Shown one piece after another: positions 57,401-64,000 of a stretch of 64,000 bases of DNA. Below the pieces are notes generated by a model. The model was not told the DNA's origin. It saw nothing but the letters and a program-made list of their open reading frames with translations, and did no database searches. The stretch lies in assembly GCF_020740795.1 (NCBI RefSeq), contig NC_067296.1, forward strand, positions 6,611,001-6,675,000. The letters are read 5' to 3'. The translations under genes were made by a program, and so were the position numbers. The stretch is from Apus apus (Eukaryota > Chordata > Aves > Apodiformes > Apodidae). Each line of letters begins with the position of its first letter. Position 1 is the stretch's first letter.

Positions 57401-60400
57401 CCACATTGAGTCCCTAACAGTTCTGAGACCGAAGCCAGTCTCCTCAACTCCAGCTCATTGTCTTTTGAGCTAAACTACACTGCTGCTCCTGTCAAGATAC
57501 TTGAAAAATGTGGTGTTTTTACTAAATGTTGGTATTGATTTTGGCAAGCTACTTGCAACATCTGCTGCCGTAATGATAAGGATTAAAAAAAAAATCTCAG
57601 TTTAAAAGAGATGCAAATTTCTTGGTTTTGTGAAGCAACAACAAGCAAAAAAACCTGTAAGTAAAATAGCCTCTGGAAATCATTACAGGCTATTTTTGGC
57701 TAATGAAGGAAACTAGTTTTGTTAATTATAATTCCTGATAAGAAATACAATTCTTGAATAACAGCCCTTAATAAATCATGATTATTTTAATTTTTATGGT
57801 TTGTTGCCTCCTAATGTTATCAGGTTGAGGGCTGATAACATTTTTAATATATGAAGTTATCAACAAGTCATTTCTTGTTGTAAACACAGATTAAGAACGG
57901 GATCCTGAAAGTTGCTGAGCACATGCAACTTGCACTGGAATTTAGGAACTCAAAAATCCACCTAAAAGACCTATTATAATTATCTGGATTCTAGCAGGCT
58001 TAATATATTTTACTTATCAACAAAACCTAAATTCTTTAGTAACCTCAGGATACCTCTGTTAGGTACAAAAGAACTGGACAACGACAAAAGATACAATGAT
58101 GAAAAACTTTCTTCCCAGTTCTAAATTTCTTATAAAACTTGACTTAGTTTCCTAGGTCTGGCTAACACAAGTTCAAGCTACAGTTCCCTCTGGAAAAGGA
58201 GTAATTTTTTCTACTGCTCCACCCGTGGCACTAGGCAATGGCTAATGATGACTGTGGTGGCATGAAGATGATCTAGAAAAACCACTTGGGAACTACTGTA
58301 GGAAAGTACACATTGATCAGAACAGCTTCATCACTGCTACACCACGCTAAGTCACAGAACTGGGGGAACCCATCCAGTAAGTGACATACTTTTACTTACC
58401 GTATCTTCATGCCAGTTACTGAAGAGAATTTCCCTTCATGATCCCACTACATCACAAAGCAATCAGAAAGGACTATCAAACCTTTCATTTTCCAAACAAC
58501 TGAAGGAAACAAAGTGCACTTTTTTGCATTCTAAATGTTCTCCTAGCGAAAAAACTGTAATAAAATAATAATTTTTAGTGCTAGTTAAAGGCAAATACTG
58601 CTTGTATCAGACTTGCACATAAGAACTTTGAAAATAAAAAGGATTTGAAAAGAAAATACTGTGAATTCAAACAACTATTTTTTCTTCAGAAATTAGCAGT
58701 ATGATTGTTTTACAGCAGATCCTCCTAAAGACAAAATGAATATATTTTAATTTTCCTTTTTTTTTTTTACCATGTACAGCATAGATTCCCTGTAGCAATC
58801 AGCAGTGCTGCAGGTATTGCATGTTTAACAAATGTGCACAAAGTTGGCAAATGACTTAGAGGGAGATTTTGTGCAGCTGTTGTTATGGTACTGTGGAGTT
58901 GCTGGGAATACTCTACAGAGCAATGCTGATATCATAATTGGCTTCCACAAAAGCACATTAATGCAGGCCGCCAGATAAAAGTGGGTCAGCTTCCACTTAC
59001 CAGCTAGTTCAGAATGAAAGGCTGAACTGCACTGAAGAGAAAAAAAAATTGTGTGGAAGCCATTAGGTACTAGGATAAATGTTTTTTATTTCATGTGGGA
59101 AGAAAGAGTTCATCTCTTTTAAATCCTTGAATATAAATGCTGAGCTGCTCTTTCATCTGAGCCTACAGTCACTCTTTGTTGGATACAAATAATCAACACA
59201 GACCAAACCTTACTAACTGAAAAAGAAAACATGGCAACACACAGATTCCCATTGCACTCAGAAGAATTTACATATATTACTGTTGGCAAAAAAATCCCAC
59301 ATAATGGACTCTAAAACAAGGTTTTAAACAGCATGAATGGCCTCATCTCCATGATCCTGGTGCTCTCTTATCAAAACAATTATAGGTCAAGGAGGGTGAC
59401 AGAGATTTGCAAAATAAGAACATTTTGTGGTGATAGAAATGTATTCACAAACTTGCATGCTCACAAAGCACAATTTTAAAATCTCCATCTCAAATTCAAA
59501 GCTTTCTTTACCTCTCCTTTACTCTAAGCTCTGTCCTTGCCTCTTCTCATTCACTCCCCTTATGAGTCTTTGTCTTCCATTTGTGCTTCTTGTCTCCTGC
59601 TCACACTTCAGATTCCCTGGCACTGCTCAGATCCCTCTTTGCATGGAATAGCAGGTCCTCAAAACTTGCTTGAGTCAAAAGAAAAAGTCCCAACGACATT
59701 AGCCCGCTTTTGCCTAATTCTGACCCAAACTTCTCTTCATCTTTGCATAAGGATCTGAAAATTTGCCTTTTGCACTGAACACTCCAGATACCTTTAGATG
59801 CACAAAAATAAAGTGTCCTGCAGGATGAGGAGACATCTGCTAAATAACTGCTGTATCTGGATACCATAAACTCCCCCCAGGCAGTGCTATGTTATTCATT
59901 TGGGCTCATTCTACTTGCTATGCAGAGCTGTGAACAGCACCAGTAAACAGACAACACCCATTTGTCACTTGAGAAGTTAGTCTTGCTTCACTCTGAAAAG
60001 ACTTTTGCGTGCACCCATATTTAGACACAATTTATCCTCATAAAAGCACATTCATCTCCCACTATTCCTGCTGTCTAGACAGACTACTAGGACACATTCT
60101 CTAGAGGAGGGGTTAGATGGACTGAGACTCCCTTGAGAGCCCTTCCCAGACTCTAATTGACTTGATTGTCAGGCAATTTTTCCTCATGTTCAACTTAAAT
60201 TTCTTTTTTGCTCAATTTCATCCTATCACTTCCAATTACATCTGACTGAACTGCTCAAAACAATTCTTCTTCGTTTTGTCTCCTGACAATGAGGATGCAG
60301 CACATGCATTTCTTACTAGCACACCTTCATTTCAGGATTTATTAGCAATTCTGAGCACAGAATTTATGCCCACTTCTTACAGACATCAAAAACATTTTAT

Positions 60401-63400
60401 TTTACATGGAAGAAAAGCAAAGTCTGTGAATGTGTGTAGACAATACAGGCCCCTTTCTTCCATAACTGAGACATGTCGTAATTAAAGTAAGAGAGCCTGA
60501 ATGTAGCTCAGCTATCGTATGCAAAGAGACAGCTTCAGTGGCAACATGGTATTGGAAAGCCTCTCTTCCCCTCTGTTTTTACAATAATGTTTGAAATAAT
60601 TGGGAAGATGAAGACAAAAGAAGATTAAACATCTCTCAAACGGAAAATACTGATGGTAAAAGAAAAGCTCTGTTTGCCCAAACTACTTACTGGATGATGT
60701 TGTAGCAGAAACAATGACTTTTCCCCCAGTTTCTCATAGAACATTGCAAATTCAAAGAACAATGGCTTGCTCCCACCCATCTACAACTTCAGCTCAACAC
60801 ATCTGTTGACAATGAACTACAGCAGTTCAGTATTTTTAGGAAGAAGAGAACATTATAATCTCTCTGTCTCCTAAATGTGACAAAGAAACCACAGGAGGAA
60901 AACAGCATCTGGAAAATGCTTATACGTTTAAATTGGATCCAAACACCTAAGGAACAACGGACTAATTTCACAGGTGCACTGAACTACAGGACAGGTAAAG
61001 GCAGATGCAGGGAGTCCTGCCTCCAACAGCAGGAAAAAACTACTGTAGCCTAAGTACCTTGTTACTGACCACAGCCTTGGTAAGGCATTCAAATCATGCC
61101 TGCAAGAACAGTTACATTCCACAGCCTGACTTATTCTGACAGCCCTCTGAGCTGCCAGGATATGAGGTAATGCCTGTCTAATAACAGACACATTAGCATG
61201 TGGACCTATCTACCTTCACTCCTTTGTCCACATGTCCACAGGCAGAAAGCATTAGAGCCTTTGGAAGGGAGTACTCTGACCAGTACCTGGATGAGAAAGC
61301 AATGGCAGAGAGTCAATTTTGCAATGTGTCCAGAGGATGAGAATTCCCCCAAAAGTGCAAAAAACTCCCCAGGAGTGGAGCTGCCAGTGGTAGCTTTGCT
61401 ACACCTTTGCACAACTCTCGTAAATTTACAGAACACTCTCCTGCATCAAGACCATGTATTGATACTACTCTAAATTCTGTTTCCTGAATTTCTTCTATGT
61501 AACTCAGATCAAAACTGAACACATTTTCATACCTGCACAGAACAGTTATGTAGCAAGAGAAATAACACACAGTGAGCTTCATTGCCCATATATACATAGA
61601 CTGCCTACAGTCTTAACTGCATGTGTGTTTTCACAATATATTTTTGCCAAGAGGAGAGATACATTTTGTTCATAGAATGTTAAGTTTCCCATTATTAGAT
61701 GTACTCCAAATACTAACAACAAAATAAGTTAAATTAAGAATTCAAAGCAAAGGGAGCTACACATATCTGGAGGAGGCCAATTTGTTAGGTTCATCATAGC
61801 TTTTCATCACTAACCAATCCCAAACAACATTCTATTTGGGGAATAAAATGTTAAAAGAGCCTAGGCAGTTCTCTTAACAGTAGTCAGGAATCAATAGAGA
61901 GGCACTTGAATCAGCAATTTCCTGACTGGCAGTCAATCTCATAAATGCTGTAATATGGTTTTGAGCAGAGGCCACAGAATGAGCCATTTGATTTATAGGC
62001 TGGCACTGATGACAGGTGAAGGACATGGTCACAGTTCAGGTGTTGAGCTTAGCCCAACTACAACTGCTTGCTCTCAGTCAGGGGTACAAAAGCCTACCTG
62101 GCCAAGCTGTTCACAAGCTGTTTGATACTCAGCTCGCTGACACAGGTCTTTCACACGCTGGTACTTGGGTAGAAAGTTTTCTTCTTGGGCATCTACCTTC
62201 TCATTCTCCCTCTTATGCAGCAGTTTACTGGAAAAGAAAAAAAACAACATTATATTTTGCTTTAATATTTATTCCAAGACACACATAATTTGCTGAAAAG
62301 GCTCAGAGGACTAGGTTATCTGCCAAGTTCATAACATAACTGGTGGCCAAAACTTAATAGTCCAGTAGAAACTAGCACTTACCATCATCTTTGATAACAG
62401 ACAAATTATTCATATCATGCTCTCATGGAGAATACAAAAGCCATACAAACCCAAGACAGTGTTTCATGTCTGATAGACAGGCAGGAATAAAGTCTATGAG
62501 ACAGAGACCATATCCTCCTCACTCTACAGGGCTGCACTTGGCAGACCTTTCATGCTCTGTGTTACATATAAAGGCAGAGGTGTAGAGGGAATGGCTAGCA
62601 GACAAACACAGAGAGGAAAGGTAATTCCTACTCCCATGCTACAAGCAGGAAGGGTGGGGCAGGGTGTGCAGTAGCTGAGAGAAAAATGGATGCCCTTCCA
62701 TCTCTCAATCCAAGTAAAACTCCCCTTCCCCCACCCCAATAGTACATTTATGCAGGCTGTAGGCAAAGCCAAACATCCCCTCCTATCACACCAGCACTGC
62801 CATTAGGATACTGCAGTCTTGTCCCCACTGGCATAGCTAAGTGGCTTTAAGTCTGTGATACAGTGCTACTTTGGCTTCAGCTATTCAGTATCCTTCTATT
62901 TAAAAAGACTGTGCTTTGTAATTAACACTTTCCTTACCCTCTTTCCACTAGGAATGAGTCTCTCCACACCTTCATCTTCTTCTTTAAATGGAACCTGGGA
63001 GGAAACAAGGTGAGGATGAAACAGTTCCAACAAAACCAGTAATCAAGTCATGCTCTGGTTTTCTTTTCCACCCCTATTTCAGGTGAGAAACACTACATGT
63101 AACTGCACATGGGAACATCCAGCTTTATGAAACAGACACATAGGCCTTTTCAGTGCAAATAATAAAAAAACATAGGACAGATGCGTTCTCACATGGACAA
63201 AATCCACACCAGATTCACACAGTACAACTATTTCAACATAAGCATGTTTAAGGCACAGGGGATTAACTGAATTGTCCTTGATCACAAAGGACCGCATATT
63301 AAATCAGGATTTCCTGACTCCAGCCTGGGCTCTTAACCTGCACACTCCCCCCAAAGTATACTATTCTAAAGCAGCTGCTCTTTTCCCCCTCTCCCTCCAT

Positions 63401-64000
63401 CCAATTACTTGTAAAGCAAATTATCATCTTCCCTTTTTCTGCTGATTTGCTCTAGCAAGCATCCAGTCTAATTCTCTTCCTCAATGAAAGTATTGAGGGA
63501 AGGTCTCAAATAATAACTGTGCAATTCTCAGGGTTAGCCTGTCTTTATATTATAGTCTGATATACAACCCGCCCTTTCAACTCAATCATTCTGCAATTTA
63601 TTCTATATGAAACACTTTGCTACAAAGATGCCACAGAGACATCTAAAATCTATAACTCATATAGCTTAAGATCACGTGTAGCCCTCTCACTGCTACACAG
63701 ATTACATTTTAGTATAACCAGATGCCATATATGCCCTATAACTAGTATATGAGCCTGACAAGATGAAAGTAAATAACTGAATTCAATCACATTGCTAAAG
63801 ACGTCTTTAAGTTTCCAGTGAATTATGCAGTCATATAGATAGTAAGGTTAATATCTTTTCCTTTAAATTTGCTGCATGTTGCACTTGCTTAGTTTCCTGT
63901 ACAAACATATGCACTTTTACATGCTCATTTCCATTTCTTACCTATTCACTGGTCTCTCAGAATCCAGAAGCTTTAGAATGGATTTACCATCCATATCAGA
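36418..64000 (-). CDS. SULF2: Extracellular heparan-sulfate 6-O-endosulfatase 2, 3' part (14 coding exons)
   Basis: Gene-level entry; the 5' exons lie beyond base 64000. The visible 501 residues plus stop match human SULF2 from about residue 375 to its end, intact through all splice junctions. SULF2 is secreted or held at the cell surface and removes 6-O-sulfate from internal glucosamines of heparan sulfate, altering Wnt, FGF and VEGF signalling. In order: end of the sulfatase domain ([11 protein letters not shown]), the hydrophilic domain with basic clusters that bind heparan sulfate ([24 protein letters not shown]) and a furin-type RSIR, then the Cys-rich C-terminal domain with [20 protein letters not shown] and ending GQLWEGWEG. 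The signal peptide and formylglycine cysteine are outside the window. SULF1 is excluded by the C-terminal sequence and by the NCOA3 neighbour, which is the human gene order. Confidence 0.97.
37081..37137 (-). CDS. SULF2: SULF2 penultimate coding exon, 57 nt
   Basis: Encodes [18 protein letters not shown] and the first two bases of a leucine codon. The donor GTGAGT follows directly. If that intron is kept, the frame stops at once (CTG TGA). Human has [17 protein letters not shown]. Confidence 0.9.
37439..37469 (-). CDS. SULF2: SULF2 microexon, 31 nt
   Basis: Encodes LKDGSYEQY between two split codons; human has LKDGGSYEQY, so one glycine is missing. The acceptor is CATCTAG and the donor GTACAG. 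Confidence 0.9.
38292..38415 (-). CDS. SULF2: SULF2 exon (C-terminal domain)
   Basis: Encodes [20 protein letters not shown] then [20 protein letters not shown] and LG, identical or nearly so to human. The acceptor is TTGCAG and the donor GTAAGT. Confidence 0.97.
38641..38783 (-). CDS. SULF2: SULF2 exon (C-terminal domain)
   Basis: Encodes [20 protein letters not shown] then [20 protein letters not shown] and LNTDPYQ. Highly conserved and Cys-rich, resembling part of the glucosamine-6-sulfatase C-terminal domain. The acceptor is TTGCAG and the donor GTACCT. Confidence 0.97.
39264..39433 (-). CDS. SULF2: SULF2 exon (basic cluster and CSMPGLTC motif)
   Basis: Encodes [20 protein letters not shown], then [20 protein letters not shown] and [16 protein letters not shown]. 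It joins the strongly basic end of the hydrophilic domain to the C-terminal domain. The acceptor is GTGCAG and the donor GTAAGG. Confidence 0.96.
39879..39938 (-). CDS. SULF2: SULF2 small exon, 60 nt
   Basis: Encodes [20 protein letters not shown] with its split first codon; human has SYHTQHKGRLKHRGSSLHPF. Found from the gap between its neighbours. The acceptor is TTCCAG and the donor GTAAGT. Basic and His-rich. Confidence 0.92.
41766..41816. repeat. Tandem repeat, 3 perfect copies of 17 bp
   Basis: CCTTGATGCATAATATT occurs three times head to tail at 41766-41782, 41783-41799 and 41800-41816, without mismatch. Each unit contains the palindrome ATGCAT. Within a SULF2 intron. Confidence 0.95.
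42447..42541 (-). CDS. SULF2: SULF2 exon, 95 nt
   Basis: Encodes [20 protein letters not shown] then [11 protein letters not shown]. The acceptor is TTTTAG and the donor the less usual GTATTT. A helical, basic segment of the hydrophilic domain. Confidence 0.95.
44148..44244 (-). CDS. SULF2: SULF2 exon, 97 nt
   Basis: Encodes [20 protein letters not shown] then [12 protein letters not shown], nearly identical to human. The acceptor is CCAAG and the donor GTCAGT. Phase 0 out. Confidence 0.96.
46037..46280 (-). CDS. SULF2: SULF2 exon (hydrophilic domain, furin-type site)
   Basis: Encodes [20 protein letters not shown], then [20 protein letters not shown] and [24 protein letters not shown] followed by SV fits the proprotein-convertase cleavage region of SULF2, and NIT is an N-glycosylation sequon. 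The stretch after KRH differs strongly from human. The acceptor is ATGCAG and the donor GTGAGT. Confidence 0.95.
46611..46625 (+). promoter_or_regulatory. CTCF-like motif, + orientation
   Basis: TCACTAGGTGGCAGT matches the CTCF core consensus CCASYAGRKGGCA at all but the first C. Motif only; no evidence of binding. Confidence 0.4.
48940..49680 (+). mobile_element. CR1 LINE fragment, 3' coding end, degraded
   Basis: The + strand resembles the C-terminal part of CR1 ORF2 and the following 3' region. Frames read [20 protein letters not shown], then after a frame change [20 protein letters not shown] and GLFI/EKRRL-type remnants, with several stops. The nucleotide landmarks GGCTACAAGGACAATTAAGA and CACTGGAACAGGCTGCCCTG are typical of avian CR1. 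Antisense to SULF2; clearly inactive. The 3' end is truncated after GTGGAGTC. Confidence 0.85.
51567..51774 (-). CDS. SULF2: SULF2 exon (hydrophilic domain, Cys-rich and basic)
   Basis: Encodes [19 protein letters not shown], then the diverged stretch [15 protein letters not shown], then [15 protein letters not shown] and [10 protein letters not shown]. It follows a 10.3 kb intron. The acceptor is TTCCAG and the donor GTAAGT. The basic cluster is of the heparan-sulfate-binding type. Confidence 0.96.
55151..55164 (-). promoter_or_regulatory. CTCF-like motif, - orientation
   Basis: The - strand reads CACAGTAGGTGGCA, a one-mismatch match to the CTCF core. It faces the motif at 46611 in the convergent arrangement. 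Motif only. Confidence 0.35.
56090..56465 (+). mobile_element. CR1 LINE fragment, ORF2 region after the endonuclease, degraded
   Basis: A frame open from 56106 reads [40 protein letters not shown] and [20 protein letters not shown], matching the stretch of CR1 ORF2 between endonuclease and reverse transcriptase. The likeness ends near 56465. No reverse-transcriptase domain follows, so it is a fragment. Antisense to SULF2. Confidence 0.85.
62098..62227 (-). CDS. SULF2: SULF2 exon (start of hydrophilic domain)
   Basis: Encodes [20 protein letters not shown] then [20 protein letters not shown] and LGQ. The acceptor is TTCCAG and the donor GTAGGC. Human differs mainly at KRDND. Confidence 0.96.
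62228..63941 (-). other. SULF2 introns near the window end
   Basis: Introns of 710 and 947 bp either side of the 57-nt exon at 62938-62994. Nothing recognised beyond plain unique sequence. Confidence 0.65.
62938..62994 (-). CDS. SULF2: SULF2 exon, 57 nt
   Basis: Encodes [19 protein letters not shown] (human [19 protein letters not shown]). The acceptor is TCCCAG and the donor GTAAGG. End of the sulfatase domain. Confidence 0.96.
63942..64000 (-). CDS. SULF2: SULF2 exon, cut by the window edge (sulfatase domain)
   Basis: Encodes [20 protein letters not shown], where human has [20 protein letters not shown]. The donor is GTAAG at 63941-63937. The upstream end of the exon is beyond base 64000. 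Phase 2 out; the arginine AG|G is completed in the next exon. Confidence 0.95.

Larger units (their letters stand above)
51775..62097 (-). other. SULF2 10.3 kb intron, contains a CR1 fragment
   Basis: Largest intron in the window. It holds a CR1 endonuclease-region fragment at about 56090-56465, a CTCF-like motif on the - strand at 55151-55164, a short direct-repeat cluster at 54791-54832, and an AT-rich TAAT-dense segment at about 57640-57860. No further exon recognised. Confidence 0.65.

Noticed and set aside
60090..60270. Possible further CR1 remnant
   Set aside because: Some phrases (TTTTTCCTCATGTTCAACTT, TTTCATCCTATCACTT) recall the reverse complement of a CR1-type 3' region, but other parts fit the opposite orientation; too weak to call by eye.

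Overview
The window is nuclear DNA from a vertebrate, most likely a bird. It holds two intron-rich genes whose predicted proteins match NCOA3 (SRC-3/AIB1) and SULF2 exon by exon. They lie tail to tail, the same order as on human chromosome 20q13. Three degraded CR1 LINE fragments are the only clear interspersed repeats. Low repeat content, short introns and CR1 point to a bird; a turtle or crocodilian is not strictly excluded. There are no bacterial-type genes, CRISPR arrays, or rRNA or tRNA genes.

Layout. 1-11025: upstream intronic DNA of NCOA3. The promoter and first exon lie before base 1. This stretch holds one candidate untranslated exon (7384-7459) and one unexplained open, splice-bounded segment (409-593). 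11026-34070: all 21 coding exons of NCOA3 on the + strand (start codon 11045, stop 30839-30841), then a 3.2 kb AU-rich 3'UTR ending near an AATAAA at 34045. The spliced reading frame is intact at 1400 codons. 34071-35383: short intergenic gap. 35384-64000: the 3' part of SULF2 on the - strand, 14 coding exons, 501 residues plus stop. It runs from the end of the sulfatase domain through the hydrophilic domain to the C-terminus. The 5' exons, with the signal peptide and the catalytic cysteine, lie beyond base 64000.

The two genes do not act in one pathway. NCOA3 is a nuclear coactivator that docks on hormone receptors through LxxLL motifs and recruits CBP/p300. SULF2 is a secreted or cell-surface endosulfatase that removes 6-O-sulfate from heparan sulfate and so tunes growth-factor signalling. 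They share only their neighbourhood and convergent 3' ends.

I found no undescribed gene system. The points most worth checking are the unexplained exon-like segment at 409-593, a candidate 5'UTR exon with a start-stop uORF, a GC-AG intron in NCOA3, a very short polyglutamine tract, alternative ends built into the last SULF2 exons, miR-17-family seed matches in the NCOA3 3'UTR, and CTCF-like motifs in SULF2 introns. All exon calls were made by eye, from reading-frame continuity, splice sites and remembered family sequence; no search was run.
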